Below, piece after piece: positions 1 through 6,657 of a stretch of 10,694 bases of DNA. The DNA comes from Bacteroidota bacterium (lineage in GTDB: Bacteria; Bacteroidota; Bacteroidia; Bacteroidales; VadinHA17), in contig DUOU01000100.1 of assembly GCA_012838685.1 (NCBI GenBank), forward strand, positions 1 to 10,694. Reading direction: 5' to 3'. The translations under genes were made by a program, and so were the position numbers. The notes under the pieces were generated by a model, which was given only the letters and a program-made list of their open reading frames with translations, did not search any database and was not told where the DNA came from. The number at the start of each line of letters is the position of its first letter. The stretch's first letter is position 1.

Positions 1-108
1 TTCCGAAGTTCCCTTATCGAATTTTCCTTTGATCTCCACTTTATTGCTGGAACAACCGCAAACAACCATCAAAAGGGCGAATAAAACGACAAAACTCTTT
101 TTCATCAT
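1..108 (-). CDS. N-terminus of a putative lipoprotein (partial, cut by window edge)
   Basis: Only the first 36 codons are present, read leftward from a double ATG (108 or 105), so the function cannot be fixed. The visible peptide starts MMKKSFVVLFALLMVVCGCS: basic N-terminus, hydrophobic core, then a cysteine in a lipobox-like context (VVCGC), so a signal-peptidase-II lipoprotein is likely. After the cysteine comes SSNKVEIKGKF, which resembles the start of the next gene's mature part (KTNKIQINGN). That beginning is typical of DUF4369-containing lipoproteins, often fused to a TlpA-like thioredoxin domain in Bacteroidetes. It lies on the same strand, 134 nt downstream of the TlpA-like gene, and may be its paralogue and operon partner. 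The lipoprotein signal is seen directly; the family assignment is inference. Confidence 0.6.
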   Translation of the reverse strand, partial: MMKKSFVVLFALLMVVCGCSSNKVEIKGKFDKGTSE

Positions 109-242
109 AATATAATTTTGATTTTAATGGTATGATGGAACCGCGCATTATTGAAAATTATGTTCATTACGTGTTTGTGTTCGAATTCAATTATGTGGGT
201 TTCATCTATCTATTTTTAAAATCTGTTGCTAATATATCTATT

Positions 243-1403
243 TTATTGAAAAATCTCTTCCAGCCTTTCAAGCAGTTCCTCTCCTTCAAGGTTAACCGCC
301 AATACTCTTCCATCCGTGTCAATTAAATAGTTGGCCGGAATCTCCATAATGTTGAAATCTTCCACTACCGGGGAGTTCCAATAGCTCAGGTCGCTTACCT
401 GTATCCATCTCCCTATTCTGTCTCTTTCAATACCGTTGATCCACGCCTCTTTGGTCTTGTCGAGCGATATCTGATAAATTTCGAAGCCCAGATCGTTATA
501 TTGATCGTATGTCTTGACCAGGTTCCTGTTCCTTTGTTGGCATGGCGGACGCCATGATGCCCAGAATTCCACAAGAACTATTTTTCCCCTTGTAGATGAG
601 AGATTCACAATCTTTCCCGAGGTGTCCGGCAGTGATACTTCGGGAACTATCTCCCCGAGAAAACTTTTGGGAGACAACTGATTGTTGGCGGCCATATGGG
701 CAATAACCTCACTTACCTGTTGGTGAAGCGTGACCACCGGATCATATTCGCTGTAAACCGGATAAAGAGATGAATCAACTTTGATGAAATAATCCAGATC
801 CTTCTCCGGATGCAGGACATATTCGCCCGGAGCTATCTGTTGGTATAGAGCCACAAGGCTTACCAGTGAGGAGAGGTTTTTGTCGATATATTCCTTGGTA
901 TAACTGTTGATATCTCCCAGGTATCCCTGCGCCAAGGAGTCGAGTTCTTCCATAACCTGATAAAGATTGGGACTTCCAAGGTTTTCCCTGTAAACAGAAC
1001 TTAACAAGGAAATCTTGTCAATGGTCTCGTTCAACATGCTGTTATACTCTATCATCTGTTCGGTACCCGGACTTCCCGAAATAGATGTAGGTTTGCCGAG
1101 GTTGTCGGCTTGCGCCTCTATCTCAATTTTTTGTCCCGGCTCCAGTAACATAGTGAGATAGTTGGTATTATCAAATTTTAAGAGATAAAAAGAGGGGTGC
1201 TCCAACTTTAATGAGAAGGAAAAATTCCCATCGGTCATCATTACGGAATCTATGGGAACCAGATTGTCCGACATAAGTTTTTCCAGCAAAATATGTTTGC
1301 CGGGAACGGGATTGGAAATGTTGCCATTAATCTGAATTTTATTAGTTTTGCAGCCAGCAATCAGCAAAATCACTGTAAAAAAAAGCCCTAGTTTCTTGAC
1401 CAT
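243..1403 (-). CDS. TlpA/ResA-like thioredoxin-fold lipoprotein with degenerate active site (WRPPC)
   Basis: Predicted envelope lipoprotein of 386 residues. I chose the ATG at 1403, giving MVKKLGLFFTVILLIAGCKT, because it makes a clean lipoprotein signal peptide (lipobox IAGC, C18). An in-frame ATG at 1442 would add 13 non-signal residues and lies inside a likely -7 promoter box. Residues about 20-120 look like a DUF4369 beta-rich domain. Residues about 120-240 are a helical middle part. Residues about 250-386 are an AhpC/TSA-Redoxin (TlpA-like) domain with FWASW, a cis-Pro loop (EIPAN, P356) and the usual DxxGRV near the end. The expected WCxxC is W-R285-P-P-C288: the attacking cysteine is an arginine (codon CGT), so ordinary disulfide exchange is unlikely. 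The fold assignment is secure; the role (non-redox binding or altered function) is unknown. It is transcribed divergently from the glycogen genes, with no evident functional link. Confidence 0.88.
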   Translation of the reverse strand: MVKKLGLFFTVILLIAGCKTNKIQINGNISNPVPGKHILLEKLMSDNLVPIDSVMMTDGNFSFSLKLEHPSFYLLKFDNTNYLTMLLEPGQKIEIEAQADNLGKPTSISGSPGTEQMIEYNSMLNETIDKISLLSSVYRENLGSPNLYQVMEELDSLAQGYLGDINSYTKEYIDKNLSSLVSLVALYQQIAPGEYVLHPEKDLDYFIKVDSSLYPVYSEYDPVVTLHQQVSEVIAHMAANNQLSPKSFLGEIVPEVSLPDTSGKIVNLSSTRGKIVLVEFWASWRPPCQQRNRNLVKTYDQYNDLGFEIYQISLDKTKEAWINGIERDRIGRWIQVSDLSYWNSPVVEDFNIMEIPANYLIDTDGRVLAVNLEGEELLERLEEIFQ

Positions 1404-1439
1404 ATCTTTATTGAACGGTAGGTAATCAAACAAAGGGCA

Positions 1440-1447
1440 CAAATTTA
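1440..1447 (-). promoter_or_regulatory. Candidate Bacteroidetes -7 box for the TlpA-like gene
   Basis: On the minus strand this reads TAAATTTG, a perfect match to the TAnnTTTG -7 consensus of Bacteroidetes primary-sigma promoters. It lies 36 nt upstream of the ATG at 1403, leaving a short leader. No clear TTTG -33 element is seen at the usual distance; the best is TTTC near 1462-1465. Its position argues against translation from the upstream ATG at 1442. Confidence 0.45.
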
Positions 1448-1567
1448 CTCATTTTTGGTCAGAAATAATGGTAAGTCTAAAATATCGCCCAAAAATTGGT
1501 TTGTTCGGGAGATGAAAACCCGATTTTTCATTATTGATGATTTGATAAAATAAAAACAGTAGAATAC

Positions 1568-1597
1568 TTTATAAGTCAAAATTTTTTTATTACTTTG
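1568..1597 (+). promoter_or_regulatory. Candidate promoter for the glycogen gene cluster
   Basis: TTACTTTG at 1590-1597 differs from the Bacteroidetes -7 consensus TAnnTTTG at one defined position. A TTTA at 1568-1571 lies 18 nt upstream, near where the -33 TTTG element is expected. Initiation shortly after 1597 would give a leader of roughly 25-30 nt before the ATG at 1630. The surrounding DNA is strongly AT-rich, so chance matches are easy; treat as a candidate only. Confidence 0.3.
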
Positions 1598-1629
1598 AAG
1601 AATAATTTTAAATAAATAACCTTGAGGGT

Positions 1630-3585
1630 ATGAGTTACGTTGAATTTACTAAGAATCAGATTGTTAATTTGGAATTTTCTCTGGAAAGGGAGATTATACG
1701 GACGAACAGGGCGGGGGCATATATCTCAACGACCATCGTTGGGTGCAATACGCGCAAATATCACGGGCTGCTGATTTGTCCTATAAAACAGTTTAAGAGG
1801 AGAAGACATGTATTGTTGTCGGGGCTCGACTTTACGGTGGTAAACAATGATAAGAGCTTCAATGTTGGCTTGAGGAAATATAAAGGAGATTATTTCAGCC
1901 CGAAAGGACATAAATATATTGAGGATCTATGTATGGACAATGTTCCTTCAATGATCTATCGTGTTGGAGGGGTGTTGATGAAGGTCGAGAGATTGTTGGT
2001 ACATTACGAAGAGCAACTTTTGATAAGGTATACCGTGATGCAGGCTCCAGAGTCCATGAAGCTGCAGTTCAGACCTTTTTTGGCTTTTAGGAGTATCCAT
2101 GAGCTTACATGCGCCAATATGGGTGCCAATACTAAAGTCGATTACATCAAAAACGGTGTCCGCTCAAGGATGTACGAAGAATTTCCATATCTGAACATGC
2201 AGTTCTCCAGGCCGGTGGAATTTGTTCATGTACCCGATTGGTTCTACGGAGTGGAATATATTGAGGAGCAAAAAAGAGGATATCCCTACAGTGAAGATCT
2301 CTTCTGTCCCGGGTTTTTCGAATTTGAGGCCAAGGAGGGCGATGTTTTCGTTTTTTCAGCCTCTACAAAGGAGGAAAATCCTGCGGGATTTAAGTCGAAG
2401 TTCACCAGAACCGTAAAAACAAAGGTTCCCCGGGATAATTATATCGACTGTTTGAAAAACGCTGCCCTACAGTTTTTTGAGAAGTTGGGGGAGGATTATT
2501 TTGTTGTAGCCGGTTATCCATGGTTTGGAGCATGGGGAAGGGACACATTTATATCATTGCCCGGTCTGGTACTGGCCAATAAAAACACTGCTCTTGAGGT
2601 GTTCAGCGGTGTGTTGGACACTCAGATAAAAAAGATGAAAGGGGGACTCTTCCCAAATATGGGCAGGGAGGGGGACTACGCCTTCAACTCCGTTGACGCT
2701 CCGTTGTGGTTTTTCTGGGATCTGCAACAGTATCAAAAATATGGCGGCAAGGATTGCGCCAAGAAATATGGAAAAAAGGCCATAGAGATAGTCAATGCTT
2801 ATAAACAGGGAACAGAATTTGGAATAGGAATGCGCGATAACGGGTTGATTTATGCCGAGGCGCCCGGAAAAGCCCTTACATGGATGGATGCGATCGTGGA
2901 TGGCACGCCTGTGACCCCGCGCAACGGGTATGCGGTAGAGATCAACGCACTTTGGTACAACGCCGTGGTATTCACTATAGAATTGGCAAAAAAAATTGGG
3001 GATAAAGAGTTCGTGAAAGAGAACAAGGATCTACCTGAACTTATAAAAAACTCTTTTTTGGAGATTTTCTGGGATCAGAAGGCGGGGTATTTGGCTGATT
3101 ATGTAAACGACCAGGAGGGGAAAAACCTGTTTGTAAGGCCAAATATGCTTATAGCCGCTTCTTTGCCATATAGTATGCTTAACAATGATCAGATGAAGGG
3201 CGTGGTTGATATAGCCGATCGCGAACTTCTCACACCCAGAGGATTGAGAACATTGTCCCCTGGCAATAAATTGTACGAGGGCTCTTATTACGGAGATCAA
3301 CCTACAAGGGATAGGGCGTACCATCAGGGTACCGTATGGCCGTGGTTACTAGGACCCTTCTGTGAAGCCTGGTTGAAAGTGTACGGCAAATCGGGCGTAG
3401 ATAAGGTTAGAAATATTGTTTATGGAATGGAAGAGGTTATGGGCGAACATGGGGTAACAACCATTTCAGAGATTTATGACGGAGATCCCCCACATGCTCC
3501 TAGAGGAACCATATCGCAAGCCTGGAGTGTGGGCGAAGTTTTGAGGATAATCAATATACTGGATTCAGAATATTCGGGAATTTAA
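1630..3585 (+). CDS. Glycogen debranching enzyme, amylo-alpha-1,6-glucosidase (GH133 type)
   Basis: Cytoplasmic enzyme of 651 residues expected to hydrolyse alpha-1,6-linked glucose at branch points of glycogen or limit dextrins; no signal peptide. Residues about 15-230 match the bacterial/archaeal debranching N-terminal domain (GDE_N; GCNTRKYHGLL near the start). Residues about 280-645 are the (alpha/alpha)6 GDE_C catalytic domain. Visible motifs are WFGAWGRDTF (298-307), WMDA then DGTPVTPRNGYAVE (418-437), YHQGTVWPW (564-572), and TISEI with E614 before the terminal SQAWS. By analogy with eukaryotic debranching enzymes, D420 and E614 are the probable acid/base pair (inference). The length is normal for single-function prokaryotic members, which lack the 4-alpha-glucanotransferase half of eukaryotic enzymes. 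First gene of the cluster; the next starts 13 nt later. There is no usable Shine-Dalgarno (GAGG is only 2-3 nt from the ATG), as is usual in Bacteroidetes. Confidence 0.93.
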   Translation: MSYVEFTKNQIVNLEFSLEREIIRTNRAGAYISTTIVGCNTRKYHGLLICPIKQFKRRRHVLLSGLDFTVVNNDKSFNVGLRKYKGDYFSPKGHKYIEDLCMDNVPSMIYRVGGVLMKVERLLVHYEEQLLIRYTVMQAPESMKLQFRPFLAFRSIHELTCANMGANTKVDYIKNGVRSRMYEEFPYLNMQFSRPVEFVHVPDWFYGVEYIEEQKRGYPYSEDLFCPGFFEFEAKEGDVFVFSASTKEENPAGFKSKFTRTVKTKVPRDNYIDCLKNAALQFFEKLGEDYFVVAGYPWFGAWGRDTFISLPGLVLANKNTALEVFSGVLDTQIKKMKGGLFPNMGREGDYAFNSVDAPLWFFWDLQQYQKYGGKDCAKKYGKKAIEIVNAYKQGTEFGIGMRDNGLIYAEAPGKALTWMDAIVDGTPVTPRNGYAVEINALWYNAVVFTIELAKKIGDKEFVKENKDLPELIKNSFLEIFWDQKAGYLADYVNDQEGKNLFVRPNMLIAASLPYSMLNNDQMKGVVDIADRELLTPRGLRTLSPGNKLYEGSYYGDQPTRDRAYHQGTVWPWLLGPFCEAWLKVYGKSGVDKVRNIVYGMEEVMGEHGVTTISEIYDGDPPHAPRGTISQAWSVGEVLRIINILDSEYSGI

Positions 3586-3598
3586 AAATTTATAGATT

Positions 3599-4888
3599 AT
3601 GCGTGTGTTAATGTTTGGCTGGGAATTTCCACCGCATATTTCAGGTGGTTTGGGCACGGCGAGCTATGGACTGACAAAGGGAATGGCTTCGCTCGAGAAC
3701 ATTGAGGTTCTTTTTGTGGTTCCAAAGGCCTGGGGCGATGAGGATCAAACAATTGTCAGGTTAATTGGAGCCAACAGGGTTCCTGTCGCGTTTAAGAAGA
3801 TCCATTTTAAAGGGTTCAAAAAAGGGATCGAAAAAATCGAGATATTTTCCAAGGTAATACCATATACCGATCCGGAAGATTTTTGGAAAAAAGCCGGAGA
3901 AGAGATAGCCGGATATAAGTTGCTCGTGAAAACCAATAGTCAGGGAACTGTTGATTTTTCAGGGAGATATGGCAGTAACCTGATGGAAGAGATTTATAAG
4001 TATTCGGTTGTTGCTTCGGTGATAGCGGCGGAGAATGAATTTGATATTATTCATGCGCATGACTGGCTGGCCTATCCCGCGGGAATCGCCGCCATGCAAA
4101 TATCCGGGAAACCATTGGTTATACACGTTCATGCGACCGATTTCGACCGAAGTGGGGGAAATGTTAATCCCGATGTTTACAAAATTGAAAAGGAGGGGAT
4201 GGATGCCGCATCAAAAATAATAACGGTGAGCAATCTAACCAGAAACATAGTTGTAAACAGATATGGTATCGATCCCTCAAAGGTGGAGACCGTGTATAAC
4301 GCTGTTGAACCGCTGGATAATGAGGATATCCACTTTGAAAAAGGGTTTAACGAGAAGGTTGTCACCTTTCTTGGAAGAATCACGCTGCAAAAGGGGCCCG
4401 AATATTTTATAGAGGCAGCCTATAAGGTTCTCCAAAGAATGGGTAACGTCAGATTTGTGATGGCTGGCTCCGGTGATATGATGGAGAGGATGATAAGACG
4501 CGCGGCGGCTTTGAAGATAACCGACAGGTTCCACTTCCCGGGTTTTCTTCGCGGTGATGATGTGTTCAGGATGCTGGCAATGAGCGATGTGTATGTAATG
4601 CCTTCGGTTTCTGAACCTTTTGGAATCTCTCCACTGGAAGCAATGCAGTCAAATGTCCCTGTTATCATTAGCAAACAATCAGGTGTAGCCGAAATATTGA
4701 CACATGCCGTAAAACTGGATTTTTGGGATATTGATGCGATGTCCGATGCTATTTACGGTATACTTAATTACCCCGCACTTTCCAGTCTGTTTATTAAAAA
4801 CGGCAAAGAGGAGGTAATCCGACTAAAATGGGAAAATTCCGCCAGATATGTAAAAGAGATTTATGAGGAGGTGTTGTTGAACAATTAA
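3599..4888 (+). CDS. GT4-like glycosyltransferase with starch-synthase-like N-terminus
   Basis: Cytoplasmic GT-B fold glycosyltransferase of 429 residues, probably acting on alpha-glucan or maltooligosaccharide in glycogen metabolism. The N-terminal Rossmann half begins MRVLMFGWEFPPHISGGLGT, with the GGLG loop (16-19) typical of glycogen/starch synthases and related GT4/GT5 enzymes, and has HAHDW at 152-156. The C-terminal half carries the donor phosphate-binding pair R260/K265 (GRITLQKG) and the EX7E motif E339-E347 (SEPFGISPLE), followed by a SGVAEIL segment. It sits between a debranching enzyme and a GH57 enzyme with 13- and 11-nt gaps, so transcription is coupled. Donor (UDP- or ADP-glucose, or another sugar) and acceptor cannot be read from the sequence. 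Alternatives are a true glycogen synthase, a maltose-1-phosphate synthase-like enzyme or a priming transferase. The family is certain; the exact reaction is not. Confidence 0.88.
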   Translation: MRVLMFGWEFPPHISGGLGTASYGLTKGMASLENIEVLFVVPKAWGDEDQTIVRLIGANRVPVAFKKIHFKGFKKGIEKIEIFSKVIPYTDPEDFWKKAGEEIAGYKLLVKTNSQGTVDFSGRYGSNLMEEIYKYSVVASVIAAENEFDIIHAHDWLAYPAGIAAMQISGKPLVIHVHATDFDRSGGNVNPDVYKIEKEGMDAASKIITVSNLTRNIVVNRYGIDPSKVETVYNAVEPLDNEDIHFEKGFNEKVVTFLGRITLQKGPEYFIEAAYKVLQRMGNVRFVMAGSGDMMERMIRRAAALKITDRFHFPGFLRGDDVFRMLAMSDVYVMPSVSEPFGISPLEAMQSNVPVIISKQSGVAEILTHAVKLDFWDIDAMSDAIYGILNYPALSSLFIKNGKEEVIRLKWENSARYVKEIYEEVLLNN

Positions 4889-4899
4889 AAAGGTATGTC

Positions 4900-6516
4900 A
4901 TGAGCAATTTAAAGAACAATAAGGCTATTTGCCTCTACTTCCAGGTACATCAGCCTTTCCGTCTGAAAAGATACAGGTTTTTCAATTTGGGAAGCGACCA
5001 TTATTATTATGACGACTTTAACAACGAGTCGATAATGAGGAAGGTGGCTGAAAAATGTTATCTGCCGGCCAACGAAGTATTACTTAAGCTTATCAGTAAA
5101 CATAAAGATAAGTTTAAGGTAGCATTCTCAATATCTGGCATAGCTTTGAACCAATTTAGACTTTACGCTCCCGAGGTGCTGGATTCGTTTAAAAAGTTGG
5201 CGGAGACCGGTATGGTGGAGTTTCTTGGCGAAACTTTCTCCCACTCGCTCGCTTCGCTAAAAAACAGGGAGGAATTTGAAAACCAGGTTATCCGCCACTC
5301 ATCGATGATGAAAGAGTTTTTTGGGGTGGATCCGGTGACTTTCAGGAACACCGAGCTTATCTATTCCGATGAGATAGGCGAATGGGTTTCGGAAATGGGA
5401 TTCAAGGCTGTTCTGGCCGAAGGAGCCAAACATATCCTTGGATGGAAGAGTCCGAACTTCCTCTATTGCAATGCGGCAAACCCGCGATTGAAAGTCCTTT
5501 TAAGAAATTTTGTTCTAAGTGACGATATAGCATTCAGATTCGCGAACAAGGACTGGAGCGAATGGCCGCTGACAGCCGATAAATATGCTACATGGATCAA
5601 AAAACTCTCAACTGAGGGCGAGTTGGTCAATATTTTTATAGATTACGAAACCTTTGGCGAACATAATTGGAAAGAGACCGGCATTTTCGACTTCCTCGAA
5701 CACCTTCCCGGCGCTGTGATGAAAAAAACGCCTTTCAAGTTTATGACTCCCGCCGAGGTGGCCGAGAATTTACAGCCTGTTTCCGCGATAAACGTCAATA
5801 CCCCGATTTCATGGGCAGATGAGGAGAGGGATGTTACTGCCTGGATGGGAAACGAACTGCAGGTAGCGGCAATAGATAAACTTTATAGCCTGTATGATAG
5901 GGTGAAGGAGTGTGATGACGAGTCTATAAAGAAGAACTGGGACTATCTGCAGACAAGTGACCACTTTTATTATATGGCGACAAAATTCTTTTCCGATGGG
6001 GTTGTCCACAAATATTTCAATCCTTATGAGAGTCCCTATGACGCATTTTTGAATTATATGAACGTGTTGAGTGATTTTGAGATTCTCCTGAAACGGGCTT
6101 TCCCTGTCCATGAGGAGGATAAGATCCAGCAGTTGGAGTGGGAACTGGATATCAAGGAGGAAAAGATCAAAACATTGTCAAAAGAGATAGAAAAACTCAA
6201 AGGAACGCCCGTACATCGAAAAGGCGAAGCCATATCTGGATCAGGAGGCGGTAAACCAAAAGAGACACCTCCTCCAGAGAAGGCCGCGGCTCCTAAAAAA
6301 GAATCAAAAACAAAGAAAGAGACCGCTGCTTCCGATGCGAAGAAGCCGGTTGGTAAAGCGGTAAAGGCCGCCGCCTCTTCCGGTAAGGCGACAAAAACAG
6401 TTGCCCCTTCCGGTAGCGCGAAAAAAACCGCTGCTTCCGAAGCAAAGAAGTCGGCCGGCAAAGCGACAAAGACCGCAGGCTCTTCCGGTAGCGCGAAAAA
6501 AACTCTCCGGAAATAG
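4900..6516 (+). CDS. GH57 alpha-amylase family enzyme with coiled coil and Lys/Ala-rich repetitive tail
   Basis: 538 residues, no signal peptide, so cytoplasmic. Residues about 8-400 form the GH57 catalytic part with the family's conserved regions: VHQP (16-19), VEFLGETFSHSL (106-117), FRNTELIY (148-155) with probable nucleophile E152, FIDYETFGEHNW with probable acid D248, and a C-terminal helical part with WMGNELQ and SDHFYYM. Members act on alpha-glucans as amylases, 4-alpha-glucanotransferases or branching enzymes; related Bacteroidetes proteins are usually annotated alpha-amylase. Residues about 405-435 are a heptad-like charged segment (EEDKIQQLEWELDIKEEK...), likely a coiled coil. The last about 104 residues hold roughly 24 Lys and 21 Ala, no aromatics, and a repeated unit, resembling histone H1-type tails; this is not part of the usual GH57 fold. 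The start at 4900 has a weak AAGG 6 nt upstream. The gene is third in the cluster. Confidence 0.92.
   Translation: MSNLKNNKAICLYFQVHQPFRLKRYRFFNLGSDHYYYDDFNNESIMRKVAEKCYLPANEVLLKLISKHKDKFKVAFSISGIALNQFRLYAPEVLDSFKKLAETGMVEFLGETFSHSLASLKNREEFENQVIRHSSMMKEFFGVDPVTFRNTELIYSDEIGEWVSEMGFKAVLAEGAKHILGWKSPNFLYCNAANPRLKVLLRNFVLSDDIAFRFANKDWSEWPLTADKYATWIKKLSTEGELVNIFIDYETFGEHNWKETGIFDFLEHLPGAVMKKTPFKFMTPAEVAENLQPVSAINVNTPISWADEERDVTAWMGNELQVAAIDKLYSLYDRVKECDDESIKKNWDYLQTSDHFYYMATKFFSDGVVHKYFNPYESPYDAFLNYMNVLSDFEILLKRAFPVHEEDKIQQLEWELDIKEEKIKTLSKEIEKLKGTPVHRKGEAISGSGGGKPKETPPPEKAAAPKKESKTKKETAASDAKKPVGKAVKAAASSGKATKTVAPSGSAKKTAASEAKKSAGKATKTAGSSGSAKKTLRK
6322..6503 (+). repeat. In-frame degenerate tandem repeat encoding the GH57 basic tail (period 105 nt)
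   Basis: Two copies start at 6322 and 6427 with ACCGCTGCTTCCGAwGC, each encoding TAAS(D/E)AKK..GKA.K followed by a serine-glycine-lysine motif. Copy 1 is 35 codons and copy 2 about 26. A shorter sub-repeat, (S/P)SG(K/S)A(T/K)KT, occurs three times (near 6376, 6406 and 6481). Copies differ at many silent and some replacement sites but stay in frame, so the repeat is old enough to have diverged and appears maintained as protein. The period is a multiple of three, so copy-number change would alter tail length without frameshift. Confidence 0.75.
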
Positions 6517-6548
6517 TCGAGAAAACAGACAAATAACGTTAAACCCGC

Positions 6549-6590
6549 ATACGATTAATTTATATCCGCAAAATAGTCGTATATTTACGA
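6549..6590 (+). repeat. Overlapping inverted repeats upstream of the synthase-phosphorylase gene
   Basis: Within the 141-nt AT-rich spacer, ATACGATTA (6549-6557) can pair with TAGTCGTAT (6574-6582) as a 9-bp stem with one G-U pair and a 16-nt loop. The same right arm also contains TCGTA (6577-6581), which can pair with TACGA (6586-6590) across a 4-nt loop. The pentamer TACGA/TCGTA thus occurs three times in about 40 nt. It could be an operator with repeated half-sites or a leader hairpin with alternative pairing. There is no U-run after either stem, so it is not a standard terminator. Function is unproven. Confidence 0.35.
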
Positions 6591-6657
6591 ACTATGTCCG
6601 AAAATATTGAAAATAAATAATTTAATTGCTAATAACAACTTTAATACAATATAATAG

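Noticed and set aside
132..326. Small plus-strand open frame of 64 codons across the left spacer
   Set aside because: It runs into the 3' end of the lipoprotein gene, has no recognisable domain and no convincing start signal.
1404..1442. Extended N-terminus of the TlpA-like protein from the ATG at 1442
   Set aside because: It would bury the lipoprotein signal peptide behind 13 extra residues, and the ATG overlaps a likely -7 promoter box.
1505..1528. Possible intrinsic terminator: TCGGG, 9-nt loop, CCCGA, then five T
   Set aside because: The stem is only 5 bp and on the plus strand there is no upstream gene to terminate. It could matter only if a transcript starts upstream as a leader; likely chance.
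4895..4903. Minimal upstream reading frame ATG-TCA-TGA overlapping the GH57 start codon
   Set aside because: Two codons only, easily formed by chance in the TATGTCATGA context; the in-frame ATG at 4900 fits the protein family start.
6054..6461. 135-codon minus-strand Ala/Phe/Ser-rich open frame
   Set aside because: It is the antisense of the Lys/Ala-rich GH57 tail; the repetitive composition keeps stops out of this frame.
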